From NCBI RefSeq assembly GCF_011602365.1, contig NZ_JAAONZ010000001.1, positions 434,001 to 498,000 on the forward strand: a stretch of 64,000 nucleotides of DNA, read 5' to 3'. Origin of the DNA: Pseudomaricurvus hydrocarbonicus (GTDB lineage: Bacteria > Pseudomonadota > Gammaproteobacteria > Pseudomonadales > Cellvibrionaceae). Position 1 is the stretch's first letter; the number at the start of each line of letters is the position of its first letter. Positions 28,190 through 39,104 of the stretch are shown piece after piece. Made by a program: the position numbers and the translations under genes. The notes under the pieces are model-generated. The model was not told the DNA's origin. It saw only the letters and a program-made list of their open reading frames with translations, and did not search any database.

Positions 28190-28820
28190 CAAGATTAACC
28201 GCTTTCTGAACCGCATCAATAACCTGTTGAATCCGGTCGTGCTTCATTTTCATCGACGCCTTGTTTACGATCAGACGGGAACTGATGTCGGCGATGTGCT
28301 CACGAGGCTCCAGCCCGTTGGCGCGCAGCGTGTTACCGGTATCAACGATATCCACGATCTCATCGGCCAGGTCCATAATAGGTGCCAGTTCCATCGCTCC
28401 ATACAGTTTAATGATATCCGCCTGGCGGCCTTGCGCGGCGTAGTAACGCTTCGCCACATTGACGTATTTGGTCGCGACCTTGATACGGCCAGGTGGGGTT
28501 TCAACCCCTTTAACGGCTGCCGTCATCAACTGGCAGCGGGCAATCCCCAGATCCACAGGCTCATACAGGCCATCGCTGCCGCTTTCCATCAAGGTATCTT
28601 TGCCGGCAATGCCCATATCGGCGGACCCAAATTGAACATAGGTCGGTACATCACTGCCGCGCAGCACCAACAGGCGCACATTTTCCTGGTTGGTGGCAAA
28701 AATCAGCTTGCGACTCTGACTGATGTCTTCAGCAGGCTCTATGCCCGCGGAGGCCAATAAAGGCAACGTTTCTTTTAAAATGCGCCCTTTGGTGAGGGCA
28801 ATGGTCAACATTTGCGACAT
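28185..28820 (-). CDS. hisG: ATP phosphoribosyltransferase, short form
   Basis: A 211-residue first enzyme of histidine synthesis, joining ATP and PRPP. Seen are [11 protein letters not shown] at the start, [14 protein letters not shown] and the PRPP-binding [14 protein letters not shown]. The length is that of HisG-short, which lacks the C-terminal regulatory domain and needs the partner HisZ; no hisZ lies in this window. The stop codon is part of a 7-bp tandem array. Followed by hisD on the same strand and preceded by murA (115 bp). Confidence 0.97.
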   Translation of the reverse strand: MSQMLTIALTKGRILKETLPLLASAGIEPAEDISQSRKLIFATNQENVRLLVLRGSDVPTYVQFGSADMGIAGKDTLMESGSDGLYEPVDLGIARCQLMTAAVKGVETPPGRIKVATKYVNVAKRYYAAQGRQADIIKLYGAMELAPIMDLADEIVDIVDTGNTLRANGLEPREHIADISSRLIVNKASMKMKHDRIQQVIDAVQKAVNLV

Positions 28821-28935
28821 AACTAAATTCTTAGGTTCTTGCGTTTATCCCGCGGCCCCAAAGGCCGGCAGGTGCGTGACAACAAATTCCGAAAAACCCA
28901 TCAGGCCGGGCTGTCAAACCGGCCCAGACTTGGGG

Positions 28936-30207
<1,272 letters not shown>

Positions 30208-30297
30208 TCACTTATCACTATTGAGTTGTTGAAAGGACAGCGCTATCACAAGGTCAAAAAACAGCGTTGACCGAAAAGCAGTGCCACTTGATCGCGA

Positions 30298-30537
30298 TTA
30301 CTTAAGGCCAGCCCACTGTTCGGGGGTGTAGGTTTTCATATTGACCGCATGAATAACGCCGCTGGCGATTTGGTCAGACAGGGCACCATACACCAATTGC
30401 TGCTTTTTGACAGGGTTTAACCCTTCAAACGCCGGGCTGACAACAATCAGATTCACGTGGCTGCCATCGACATTGACCTCGACCTGGCTGCCGGTAATTT
30501 TCTCCTGCAACAGGGCTTTTATTTCTTCGGGCTGCAT
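30298..30537 (-). CDS. ibaG: BolA-family protein IbaG (YrbA)
   Basis: A 79-residue BolA-fold protein linked to iron-sulfur handling with monothiol glutaredoxin and to acid stress. Typical are the VNVDGSHVNLIVVSPAFEG strand-turn and HAVNMKTYTPEQW with the conserved His. The ATG has GAGGA upstream; a TTG two codons earlier is unlikely. Sits directly before murA as in other gammaproteobacteria, but the mla genes usually upstream are reduced to mlaC. Confidence 0.93.
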   Translation of the reverse strand: MQPEEIKALLQEKITGSQVEVNVDGSHVNLIVVSPAFEGLNPVKKQQLVYGALSDQIASGVIHAVNMKTYTPEQWAGLK

Positions 30538-31000
30538 AGCCAATCCTCACGGTTATCGGGGTTAGAAATACCAGTTGCCAGACTGAGTCGTTCCAAACAA
30601 GAGCAGACCTTTGTGTCTATCAATCCGGCACGTTCAAAAAGCGCTGTAGTTTAATGAAAAAGGCCTGCCCGCGCACCTTTAGAGAACGAAAAACATGCTA
30701 AAGGCATCACTCCCGGGTAAAAGGCACCCCAACTGGGTCTCAATCGGCACTCATCTTCACAACTTTAGTCAATTCAGAGACCAGGATTGGCCAGAAAGGT
30801 GGGGATAGCACATCAATGCAGAACCCGCGCTGTCACAGGAAAAGCGGGCGAGTCGCCCAAAATACCCCCCCCCTCTCGGGCCTTGGCTAAACCCGGGCTT
30901 TGGTTAAACCCGGGCTTTGGTTAAACCCGGGCTTTGGGGTTAAACCAGAGTTAGGCCGGATAAACTCTTTACGGAGCAATCGATACACTGACGCAATCGG
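30538..31000. other. 463-bp gap between mlaC and ibaG
   Basis: In other genomes mlaB (a STAS-domain protein of about 100 residues) lies here. No such frame is found on either strand. The mlaC-proximal side carries a 17-bp tandem repeat; the rest shows nothing recognisable. Confidence 0.6.
30878..30946. repeat. 17-bp tandem repeat (GGGCTTTGGTTAAACCC)
   Basis: Two perfect copies (30895-30911, 30912-30928), a degenerate copy before and an 18-bp copy with one inserted G after. Each unit begins GGG and ends AAACCC, so units can pair on themselves or with a neighbour. Just downstream of the mlaC stop. Confidence 0.85.
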
Positions 31001-31729
31001 TCAGCCATTGGCCGACGCGGACCAGCCCTCAATCACTGCGTCCAAATTACCGGCTTTTCGCATCGCCTGCGAAAATTGTGAGCGGAAGGTTTTGCCCAGA
31101 TTGATGCCGTTAATGGTGACATTGAGCAGCTTCCAGGCATTATCGCGCTTGCTCTTGGCCATAGTGTAAGTCACCGTATGCTCACCCTCATCGGTCTGCA
31201 CCTTTTGCTCCACACCAATCCGGTCCTTATCGCCGACGCCTCCCTCCGGGCGCACCAACACAATTTTCTGCTGCCCATAGACCGCCATGCCTTTGGCATA
31301 GGTACTGATCAGGTTCTCACGGAAAACCTCACTGAAACGCTGACGCTGTTCCGGCGTAGCCTGCTTGGCGTAATCCCCCATCACACCGTAAGCGATGTAG
31401 TCGAAAGCAACGACCGACGACAAGACCTCTCCGACAGCCGCATAAAAAGCCTGCGGGTCCTCATCGAGCAGCGCCTGTTTAGCGCCCACCACATTCAAGA
31501 CCTCATCGGTTACCGCCTCAACAACCTCGTAGGGGTCACTGATTTTCGCCACATTTTCACTCCAGGCGACCGCGCTCACCCCCAGCAGTGTGGTTAACAG
31601 CATCAACCCGAGCGAAACACGGTTCAGAAAACCCTGCTTGCCGGTACGCTTATCAGTGCCTTTATTGGCCCGCTTCCGGGACTGGCCTAAGCGGTAACTC
31701 AAAGCCTGCAACCCAACCTTATCCATCAT
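31001..31729 (-). CDS. mlaC: MlaC-like periplasmic phospholipid-binding protein
   Basis: A 242-residue member of the MlaC/Ttg2D family, periplasmic shuttles that carry phospholipid between MlaA and the MlaFEDB ABC transporter. Family features: DPYEVVEAVTDEVLNVV, FDYIAYGVMGDYAKQATPEQRQRFSEVF and the C-terminal WKLLNVTINGINLGKTFRSQF. The start ATG has AGGAG 7 bases upstream, yet the hydrophobic signal core (about 38-54) is preceded by a basic tail of about 36 residues, longer than normal. mlaF, mlaE, mlaD and mlaB are absent from both sides, so it is a solitary mlaC at the usual mla position. Confidence 0.92.
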   Translation of the reverse strand: MMDKVGLQALSYRLGQSRKRANKGTDKRTGKQGFLNRVSLGLMLLTTLLGVSAVAWSENVAKISDPYEVVEAVTDEVLNVVGAKQALLDEDPQAFYAAVGEVLSSVVAFDYIAYGVMGDYAKQATPEQRQRFSEVFRENLISTYAKGMAVYGQQKIVLVRPEGGVGDKDRIGVEQKVQTDEGEHTVTYTMAKSKRDNAWKLLNVTINGINLGKTFRSQFSQAMRKAGNLDAVIEGWSASANG

Positions 31730-32022
31730 TATTCTCTCCTAACTGACATTTTCTCTCCGGGAACCCCCACACAAGAGAACAAAAACCGCCTGAACAGACC
31801 GTGAACGCGGATCGTTAAGTAACGTAAATCGCGAGCACCTAGCTTAGAGTGTGTATGCCTCAAATCGTTTAACCCCAAAACGCGAAGAGATCGGCAATTT
31901 CCAGAAAAACACACTTTGCGGCTGACATTCTCAGCACGCCACTATACCATCTGCCCCCTTTGAGCTGCACCTATATTCCTGCACGCTATAAATGATCAAC
32001 ATTGACGGATAAAGGAACCCCC

Positions 32023-33003
32023 ATGACGGAACTTTGGCTAGCCTGGCTCGCAATTATCGCTGGCTTTGTCGGTTTAATCTGGAGCGCAGACCGCTTCGTT
32101 GCCGGTAGCGCCGCCATTGCCAATAACTTTGGCGTTAGCCGCCTCATCATTGGCCTGACTATTGTGTCTTTGGGAACCTCCGCGCCCGAAATCATCGTCT
32201 CAATCAGCGCCTCCCTGCAGGGGAGCGGAGAACTGGCTATCGGTAACGCACTGGGGTCCAACATCGCCAATATCGGCCTGGTTCTCGCCATCACCGCGCT
32301 GATTGCCCCTATGCCCATCCAAAAGCATTTGATCACCCAGGAAATCCCCATTCTGTTATTGGTCACGGCCGCAGCCGGTGGTGTTCTTTACGATGCCGCA
32401 CTGATGCCCATTGAGGGCATTCTGCTGCTGGCGTGCCTGATCCCCCTGCTGTACTTCATGGTGCGCAGCAAAAAATCCCACCCGGAAGAAATCGATATTA
32501 GTGACGAGATTCCGGACATGAAAACCCTGATCGCGAGCTTCTGGTTTGTGGTCGGACTTGCCGTCCTCATCGGCAGCTCAGAAATGTTGGTGTGGGGCGC
32601 ACAAATCGTGGCCATCGACTTCGGCGTCAGCCCGCTGATTATCGGTCTAACGGTGATTGCCGTTGGCACCAGCCTGCCGGAGTTGGCGGCCTCCGTCGTG
32701 AGCGCCATCAAGGGCCATCACGAAATGGCCCTCGGCAACATCATCGGCTCCAATATTTTTAATATACTCACCGTCATGTCGTTGCCGGCCATCATCCACC
32801 CACCGACCATGACTGCGGAAGTGTTCAGTCGCGACTTTACCGCGATGGCCGCCATCACCCTTTTGCTGGCAGCGGCTATAGTTGTCGATTACCTGATTCG
32901 CAACCGCCACCCGGAAAGTCACGGAGTGGCGCGCCTGGGCCGGAGGATTGGCTGCCTGCTGCTCGCCAGCTACATTGGCTATTACTATCTGTTGTTTACG
33001 TAA
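32023..33003 (+). CDS. yrbG: Calcium/sodium antiporter (CaCA family)
   Basis: A 326-residue inner-membrane cation exchanger with about ten helices in two homologous halves. Each half has the alpha-repeat: GTSAPEIIVSI with GNALGSNIANIGL, and GTSLPELAASV with GNIIGSNIFNIL; the acidic residues in GTS(A/L)PE bind the cation. ATG chosen with AAGGA upstream rather than an earlier TTG. In E. coli and Pseudomonas yrbG/kdsD diverge from mla as here. Confidence 0.93.
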   Translation: MTELWLAWLAIIAGFVGLIWSADRFVAGSAAIANNFGVSRLIIGLTIVSLGTSAPEIIVSISASLQGSGELAIGNALGSNIANIGLVLAITALIAPMPIQKHLITQEIPILLLVTAAAGGVLYDAALMPIEGILLLACLIPLLYFMVRSKKSHPEEIDISDEIPDMKTLIASFWFVVGLAVLIGSSEMLVWGAQIVAIDFGVSPLIIGLTVIAVGTSLPELAASVVSAIKGHHEMALGNIIGSNIFNILTVMSLPAIIHPPTMTAEVFSRDFTAMAAITLLLAAAIVVDYLIRNRHPESHGVARLGRRIGCLLLASYIGYYYLLFT

Positions 33004-33275
33004 TATTTGCTCCGCCAGCGTTTGCAGACCGAATACACCCTGCGCCGGATTGTCGTCGCGCAGGCAACCAAACCAACCGTGCTAAACCCTGTTTTACGCA
33101 TTCATGTTTAATTCAGGGTTATTCATCCACTATGGTTTGGACCACATTCACCAGAACGCTTACTGAAATGCACCATTGGCCCAACACCCCAAGAACCTGA
33201 AAAGGCCTTGAATGCCAGTTGTTTCGCCCACCCGCAGACAGTAAGCTTTACCGCATCTGACCAGTAGATTGACTT

Positions 33276-34259
33276 ATGACCCAGCAAACCAGCAAAGACC
33301 AGCTCATCAAAGCTGGCAAACGCACAATAGACATCGAAGCCAAAGCGGTTGCGGACCTCAGCCCCCGTATTAATGAGGACTTTGTCGCCGCCTGTGAGTT
33401 AATCCTCAACTGCAAAGGCCGCACCATCGTCACAGGCATGGGTAAATCCGGACACATTGGCAATAAAATTGCGGCCACCCTGGCCAGCACCGGCACGCCC
33501 TCCTTTTTCGTTCACCCCGGTGAAGCCAGTCATGGCGACCTGGGCATGATCACCCGGGACGACGTCGTTATTGGCATATCGAATTCCGGCTCCTCGTCCG
33601 AGGTGGTGGCTCTCCTCCCCATGCTGAAGCGCATGGGCATCCCACTGATCGGCATGGCCGGTAAAGCGGACTCTCCTCTGGCTCAGGCCGCCAATGTCAA
33701 CCTCGACATCAGCATTGAAAGCGAGGCCTGCCCGCTGGACCTGGCGCCGACCACCAGCACGACCGTCACGCTGGCCATGGGCGATGCCCTGGCCATCGCC
33801 CTGCTCGAAGCCCGCGGCTTTACCGCGGAAGATTTTGCTTTTTCCCACCCGGGCGGCGCTTTGGGGCGCAAGCTGCTACTCAAGGTTGAAGACATCATGC
33901 ACAAGGATAGCGAAGTGCCGCGCGTGGAACCCGACACCTTACTCAGTCAAGCCCTGGTGGAAATGACCGAGAAAGGTTTTGGCATGACAACCGTTGTCGA
34001 TGAAGGCGGCCAGTTACTCGGGGTTTTCACAGACGGTGATTTGCGCCGTTGTGTCGATCAGGGGGCGGATCTCGGCAAAGCCATCATGAGCAATGTCATG
34101 TCCTCCAACCCCAAAACCGTGCATCTCAATATGCTCGCCGCAGAAGCCCTGGGCATCATGGAAGAACGTCAAATTACCGCCCTGGTCGTTGCTGACGATG
34201 AACAGCGCGCTGTTGGCGTTGTCCACATGCATGATATTTTACGAGCAGGCGTGATGTAA
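33276..34259 (+). CDS. kdsD: Arabinose-5-phosphate isomerase
   Basis: A 327-residue enzyme converting ribulose-5-phosphate to arabinose-5-phosphate for KDO (LPS core) synthesis. An N-terminal SIS sugar-isomerase domain (about 40-175: GMGKSGHIGNKIAATLASTG, ISNSGSSSEV) is followed by two CBS domains (about 205-327). The SHPGGALGRKLL segment linking them is typical of the KdsD/KpsF/GutQ family. lptC follows after about 210 bp; the kdsC phosphatase usually between them is missing. Confidence 0.95.
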   Translation: MTQQTSKDQLIKAGKRTIDIEAKAVADLSPRINEDFVAACELILNCKGRTIVTGMGKSGHIGNKIAATLASTGTPSFFVHPGEASHGDLGMITRDDVVIGISNSGSSSEVVALLPMLKRMGIPLIGMAGKADSPLAQAANVNLDISIESEACPLDLAPTTSTTVTLAMGDALAIALLEARGFTAEDFAFSHPGGALGRKLLLKVEDIMHKDSEVPRVEPDTLLSQALVEMTEKGFGMTTVVDEGGQLLGVFTDGDLRRCVDQGADLGKAIMSNVMSSNPKTVHLNMLAAEALGIMEERQITALVVADDEQRAVGVVHMHDILRAGVM

Positions 34260-34470
34260 AAGCGGGTTCAGCGGCCCATGATCCAGGCAAAAGGCGCAGG
34301 GTAATGACTGGCTACGCGCTTAAGCCCTGCCATCCAGGAGCCCTGTCATCGACCAGCCGCTGAAAATGACACCCGACTGCTGAAAACAACCACAAGGTTT
34401 CGATAGTTACAGCCCAAGACATGATCAACAACCGACCATCGATTAGCGCTCACTGCGAGGCAACACCATC

Positions 34471-35052
34471 ATGATCCGAAACTGGTTCGCCCCAGCCGTC
34501 ATAGTGACTCTGACACTCCTGTTTTTATTGCTCTGGGAATCCCCCCCGCAATCTTTTTTTAATCAGGATGACGCCCCCACCTCAACCAAATACCCGGCCA
34601 GCATTCTGATCAATACCGTCAGCCGCCGCTATGACGATGAGGGCAAACTCAACAGTGTTTTCAAAGCCTCCGAAGCCCGATATTTTCAGGTCAATCCCCG
34701 GCGCCCAACCAAGAGGGACTATGTTGAAGTAAAGGAACCTAAACTGACTTTTTACACGGTGGATAAACCCCCGTGGGACATGACCGCCCGCACCGGAAAA
34801 TCAAAAAACAATGGCAACCTCATTCAGCTGAAGGGGGACGTTCACCTCTGGCAGAGCGACAGCGAAAACCTCGTTTCGGAACTCACAACCCCCTACCTGG
34901 TCGTAAAACCAGAGCAACAATACGCCGAGACTAACAAACCTGTTATCATCAGCAGCCCCGGTAGCACCACCAACGCCGTCGGCATGAAAGCGTACCTGCA
35001 AACTGACACCATAAAATTGTTATCGAAAGTTCGAGGCATACATGAACCTTAA
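34471..35052 (+). CDS. lptC: LPS export protein LptC
   Basis: A 193-residue bitopic inner-membrane protein: one helix (about 7-23) and a periplasmic beta-jellyroll that takes LPS from LptB2FG and hands it to LptA. Family features include NTVSRRYDDEGKLNSVFKA near residue 50 and the later TTNAVGMKAYLQTDTIKLLS. Its stop overlaps the start of lptA by 11 bp, so the two are probably translationally coupled. Confidence 0.93.
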   Translation: MIRNWFAPAVIVTLTLLFLLLWESPPQSFFNQDDAPTSTKYPASILINTVSRRYDDEGKLNSVFKASEARYFQVNPRRPTKRDYVEVKEPKLTFYTVDKPPWDMTARTGKSKNNGNLIQLKGDVHLWQSDSENLVSELTTPYLVVKPEQQYAETNKPVIISSPGSTTNAVGMKAYLQTDTIKLLSKVRGIHEP

Positions 35053-35605
35053 TAAACTGGCCGCCTTTGCCACTCTCGCCTTGACTCTAGCAGGGTTTAG
35101 CCCAGCTCTTTTCGCTCTCGCAAGCGACAAGAGCCAACCGATTTACATCAGCTCTGATCGCGCCGAACGCAATGAAAAACTGGGAGTTACCACTTACACC
35201 GGGTCCGTGGAAATGAATCAGGGCACCCTCCAGATCCATGCGGACAAAGTGGTCATTCATTCCATCAACAATGAAATTACCCGCATCATAGCCACCGGCT
35301 CGCCAGCCGAGTATCAGCAAAAACCCGCTACCGACAAACAGCTGGTGATTGCCAGGGGAAATAAAATTGAATACCTGCTCGACACCGAAAAACTGCATCT
35401 GACCGGCAATGCCTCACTGCGCCAGGGCGACGGCACCATGCTAACCGGCAAGCTGATTAACTATGACACCAAAGAATCCGTCGTCCGGGCCGAGGGCAAC
35501 ACAAACAGCAGCGCCCCCGAGCGTATCCACATGGTGATTCCACCAAAGGCGAAAGCCGAGCCCCAAAACAACAGCAGCAGTAGCAGTAGCAACCCAAGCC
35601 AGTGA
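35042..35605 (+). CDS. lptA: LPS transport periplasmic protein LptA
   Basis: A 187-residue periplasmic jellyroll bridge between LptC and LptD. A signal peptide occupies about 1-27 (cleavage near FALAS), then the OstA-like repeat domain with QPIYISSDRAERNEKLGVTT, YTGSVEMNQGTLQIHADKVV and LTGNASLRQGDGTMLTGKLI. The C-terminus is Ser/Asn-rich and disordered (NNSSSSSSNPSQ). Overlaps lptC; lptB follows. Confidence 0.95.
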   Translation: MNLNKLAAFATLALTLAGFSPALFALASDKSQPIYISSDRAERNEKLGVTTYTGSVEMNQGTLQIHADKVVIHSINNEITRIIATGSPAEYQQKPATDKQLVIARGNKIEYLLDTEKLHLTGNASLRQGDGTMLTGKLINYDTKESVVRAEGNTNSSAPERIHMVIPPKAKAEPQNNSSSSSSNPSQ

Positions 35606-35675
35606 TCTGCTCAGCCGCAACGCAATATTGATTCAACAACATTGATTGCTTAATTTAAGGAACATTGCCCCCGCC

Positions 35676-36401
35676 ATGCCCACACTAAGCGCCCAGCACC
35701 TCGCCAAAAGCTACAAAAGTCGTCGCGTCGTTATTGATGTTTCCCTGACGGTGAGCAGCGGCCAAATTGTTGGATTGCTCGGCCCTAATGGCGCGGGTAA
35801 AACCACGTGTTTTTACATGATTGCCGGATTGGTGGACGCGGATCAAGGCCAGGTGAGCATTGATAAAAAGAATCTGACACACCTCTCCATGCATGGGCGG
35901 GCACGCGCCGGCATCGGCTATCTGCCGCAGGAAGCCTCCGTGTTTCGCAAACTCACCGTGACCGACAACATTCTCAGCATTCTCGAAACCCGCAAAGACC
36001 TCAACCGCAAACAGCGCCAAGACAAGCTCGAAAGCCTGCTGAAGGAATTCCACATTACCCATATTAAAGACAGCCTGGGCATGGCCCTGTCTGGCGGTGA
36101 GCGCCGCCGGGTTGAAATCGCCCGGGCGCTGGCCACCGACCCGGAGTTCATCTTGTTAGATGAGCCCTTCGCCGGCGTTGACCCCATTTCGGTCAATGAC
36201 ATCAAGCACATCATCGGCCACCTTAAAGAGCGCGGCATCGGCGTTCTGATCACGGATCACAACGTCCGCGAAACCCTCGACATCTGCGAAAAGGCGTATA
36301 TCGTCAGCGAAGGGCACATCATTGCCGAGGGCAGCCCCGCAACCGTGCTCAGCAATCAACAGGTCAGAGAGGTTTACCTCGGGCACCAATTCAGCTTATA
36401 G
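35676..36401 (+). CDS. lptB: LPS export ABC ATPase LptB
   Basis: A 241-residue ATPase that powers LPS extraction with LptF/LptG. Walker A is GPNGAGKTT, signature is [15 protein letters not shown], Walker B is [11 protein letters not shown]-loop is ITDHNVRET. The ATG is used because 241 residues is the family length; an in-frame TTG 30 bp upstream is rejected. Last of the lptCAB set; rpoN begins about 290 bp later. Confidence 0.97.
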   Translation: MPTLSAQHLAKSYKSRRVVIDVSLTVSSGQIVGLLGPNGAGKTTCFYMIAGLVDADQGQVSIDKKNLTHLSMHGRARAGIGYLPQEASVFRKLTVTDNILSILETRKDLNRKQRQDKLESLLKEFHITHIKDSLGMALSGGERRRVEIARALATDPEFILLDEPFAGVDPISVNDIKHIIGHLKERGIGVLITDHNVRETLDICEKAYIVSEGHIIAEGSPATVLSNQQVREVYLGHQFSL

Positions 36402-36690
36402 TGTGGCCCCTCCCGTCAAGTTACACCCTCCTCCCCGGACAAATAATAGGCACATTTCTTGCTTGTTAATGTTGTTGTCCTCAGTTACTCTGGCTACACT
36501 TGTGTTAAAACAGCCCCAGCCCCTCTAGTGAGCGAACTTACGGCGCTGTTTGATATTCAACACTGAACATGCAGAAGGATTCTGCCGCACAGGCTAATCA
36601 GCTGAACCGTTCTCCAACCGGTGACATCGACCGGAAGTAATGCTGACTGCCGCGACAGGGTGTAGATTTACCGAGTAGCCGTAGCCATAC

Positions 36691-38205
36691 ATGAAACAGT
36701 CGTTACAACTGAAACTGGGTCAACAACTTACCATGACCCCTCAATTGCAGCAGGCCATCCGCCTGCTGCAATTGTCCACGCTCGACCTGCAAGCTGAAAT
36801 CCAGGAGGCCCTGGACTCCAACCCTATGCTGGAAGCCTCCGAGGATGACAGCCTTCATGCCGACAACCCCTCTGAAAGCATCAACACGCCTCAAGAACAG
36901 CCTGCCAACAGCAAAGACAACGAGCGCGAGCCATCCGCGACCGCCAATAGTGAGAGCAGCGCAGAGGGCGCTGACGGCGACTGGAACGAGTCTATTCCGG
37001 AAGACCTGCCGGTCGACACCAGTTGGGATGACGTGTACCAATCCGGCCCAACAGGCACCGGGCTGTCTGCCCCGGATAACGAAGACAGCGATTACGACAG
37101 CCGCGGCACCAGTGATGAATCCCTGCATCAACACCTGATGTGGCAGCTCAATCTGACGCCCATGTCGGAAAGAGACGAGATCATTGCCCTGTCCATCCTT
37201 GATGCCATTGAAGACTCTGGCATGCTCAGCCAAACTGCCGAGGAGATACACGAAAGCCTCAGCAAGGAGCTGGATGAACTGGAACTGGACGAAGTGCTGG
37301 CCGTTCTTCACCGCCTGCAACAATTTGATCCGCCCGGTGTGGCCAGTCAAAACCTGAGCGAGTGCCTGCTGATTCAATTAAATCAGCTTCCCAAAGAAAC
37401 ACCTTGGCTGGATGATGCTAAACTCATAGTAAAAGATCACTTGCCCCTGTTGGGCAGCCGTGATTACAAGCAGCTGATGCGGAAAACCAAGTTAAAAGAG
37501 TTCCAGCTGCGTGACGCCATCGTCTTGATTCAAACCCTCAACCCGCGCCCTGGAGACTCTGTCTGCACCGGCGAAACCGAGTACGTGATTCCAGACGTTT
37601 TTGTGACCAAACAGGACGATCGCTGGACTGTGAATCTGAACCCTGACATCGCACCCAAACTGCGTATCAATGATACCTATGCGTCAATGGTCAAAAGAGC
37701 CGACAGCAGTACGGACAACTCCTTTTTACGCGACAATCTGCAAGAGGCCCGATGGTTTATCAAAAGCCTGCAAAGCCGCAATGAAACGCTGCTGAAAGTG
37801 GCGACCTGCATTGTCGAAAAGCAGAGAGGCTTCCTGGATTATGGCGCCGAGGCCATGAAACCTCTGGTCCTCCACGATGTCGCCGAAATTGTTGGGATGC
37901 ACGAATCCACCATTTCCCGGGTTACCACACAGAAATACATGCACACCCCCCAGGGCATTTTTGAGCTGAAATACTTCTTCTCCAGCCACGTCAGCACCGA
38001 TTCCGGGGGCGAGTGCTCGTCTACCGCCATCCGGGCAATCATCAAGAAGCTGGTGGCGGCGGAAAGTCAGCAAAAACCCCTGAGTGACAGCAAAATTACT
38101 ACCCTTTTGGCAGACCAGGGTATTGTGGTGGCCAGACGCACCATCGCCAAATACCGAGAGTCACTAGGAATACCTGCATCCAATGAGCGCAAGCGTTTGG
38201 TCTGA
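36691..38205 (+). CDS. rpoN: RNA polymerase sigma-54 factor
   Basis: A 504-residue sigma factor for activator-dependent (-24/-12) promoters of nitrogen, motility and other genes. Region I is Gln/Leu-rich ([19 protein letters not shown]), region II is acidic and variable (about 50-150), followed by the core-binding and DNA-binding domains, and the RpoN box [11 protein letters not shown] near the C-terminus. Full length. First of the rpoN-hpf-ptsN-rapZ-npr cluster. Confidence 0.98.
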   Translation: MKQSLQLKLGQQLTMTPQLQQAIRLLQLSTLDLQAEIQEALDSNPMLEASEDDSLHADNPSESINTPQEQPANSKDNEREPSATANSESSAEGADGDWNESIPEDLPVDTSWDDVYQSGPTGTGLSAPDNEDSDYDSRGTSDESLHQHLMWQLNLTPMSERDEIIALSILDAIEDSGMLSQTAEEIHESLSKELDELELDEVLAVLHRLQQFDPPGVASQNLSECLLIQLNQLPKETPWLDDAKLIVKDHLPLLGSRDYKQLMRKTKLKEFQLRDAIVLIQTLNPRPGDSVCTGETEYVIPDVFVTKQDDRWTVNLNPDIAPKLRINDTYASMVKRADSSTDNSFLRDNLQEARWFIKSLQSRNETLLKVATCIVEKQRGFLDYGAEAMKPLVLHDVAEIVGMHESTISRVTTQKYMHTPQGIFELKYFFSSHVSTDSGGECSSTAIRAIIKKLVAAESQQKPLSDSKITTLLADQGIVVARRTIAKYRESLGIPASNERKRLV

Positions 38206-38249
38206 GCCTTCTGCAGGGCAGGACCCGCAGCGCTTCTGGATATCGGTGA

Positions 38250-38304
38250 GAAGCCCGCACCAGTAAAAGCAGGGCTTCAACCGGCACCAGTGCCAACTGG
38301 TGCC
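38250..38304 (+). promoter_or_regulatory. Two consecutive hairpins between rpoN and hpf
   Basis: GAAGCCC / GGGCTTC (7 bp, 38250-38278) and then GGCACCAGT / ACTGGTGCC (9 bp, loop of 4, 38283-38304). Only TATTATT follows, so this is a weak terminator or an mRNA-processing element before hpf. Confidence 0.5.
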
Positions 38305-38345
38305 TATTATTCACGGCACGCGATTCACGAAATGAGGAGCAACGC

Positions 38346-38639
38346 ATGCAAATCAACATTAGTGGACATCATATTGAACTGACCCCTGCCATCAAAAACT
38401 ACGTAAATTCCAAATTAGATCGCCTTGAAAGGCATCACGACCGAATTACCAGTACCAACGTAATACTATCTGTTGATAAACTACGCCAAAAGGCAGAAGC
38501 CTCCATTCATGTGAGCGGCAAAGATTTTTTTGCAGATTGCGAATCAGAAGATCTTTACGCAGCTATCGACCTCCTCACCGATAAGCTGGACCGTCAGCTC
38601 ATTAAATACAAAGAAAAAATGCGAAATCACCACCGTTAA
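38346..38639 (+). CDS. hpf: Ribosome hibernation promoting factor (short HPF)
   Basis: A 97-residue protein of the short HPF/YfiA family that binds the 30S decoding site and, with RMF, makes inactive 100S dimers in starved cells. Recognised by MQINISGHHIELTPAIKNYV and the DLYAAIDLLTDKLDRQLIKYK helix. Preceded by GAGGAGC. ptsN starts 3 bp after its stop. Confidence 0.95.
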   Translation: MQINISGHHIELTPAIKNYVNSKLDRLERHHDRITSTNVILSVDKLRQKAEASIHVSGKDFFADCESEDLYAAIDLLTDKLDRQLIKYKEKMRNHHR

Positions 38640-38642
38640 TTT

Positions 38643-39104
38643 ATGGAAGTTCAATCCTTTCTGTCCCAACACCGCACACGCTGCGGTGTTGAGGCCAGCA
38701 GTAAAAAGCGCGCCCTGCAAATTCTTTCCGAGTTAATTGCGGAAGATCAGCCGACCCTGAGTGCTGATGAAATCTTTCTTAACCTGACCGCAAGGGAACG
38801 ACTTGGCTCAACCGGGCTGGGAGGTGGCATTGCCATTCCTCATTGCCGGATCAACAATTGCGCCACTACCGTAGGTGCCCTGATCCAGCTGCAAACCCCC
38901 ATCGATTACGAGGCTATAGATTCGAAACCCGTCGATTTGCTGTTTGCACTCATTGTTCCTGAAGAAGCTCATGACGAGCACCTGCAAACTCTGGCCACCA
39001 TCGCCGAGCAGCTAAGCCAACCCGGCTACCTGCAAAGCCTGCGCTCCGCCAAGGACTCTGAAAGCCTGTTTCAGGCAGCCATTAGCCAGGCCGTCACTCA
39101 GTAA
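38643..39104 (+). CDS. ptsN: Nitrogen-related PTS enzyme IIA (PtsN, EIIA-Ntr)
   Basis: A 153-residue phosphoacceptor of the nitrogen PTS, which controls K+ transport and other targets rather than sugar uptake. The active His67 lies in GGIAIPHCRINNC. Length is standard. In the rpoN operon between hpf and rapZ; its phosphodonor NPr is encoded about 1.3 kb downstream. Confidence 0.96.
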   Translation: MEVQSFLSQHRTRCGVEASSKKRALQILSELIAEDQPTLSADEIFLNLTARERLGSTGLGGGIAIPHCRINNCATTVGALIQLQTPIDYEAIDSKPVDLLFALIVPEEAHDEHLQTLATIAEQLSQPGYLQSLRSAKDSESLFQAAISQAVTQ

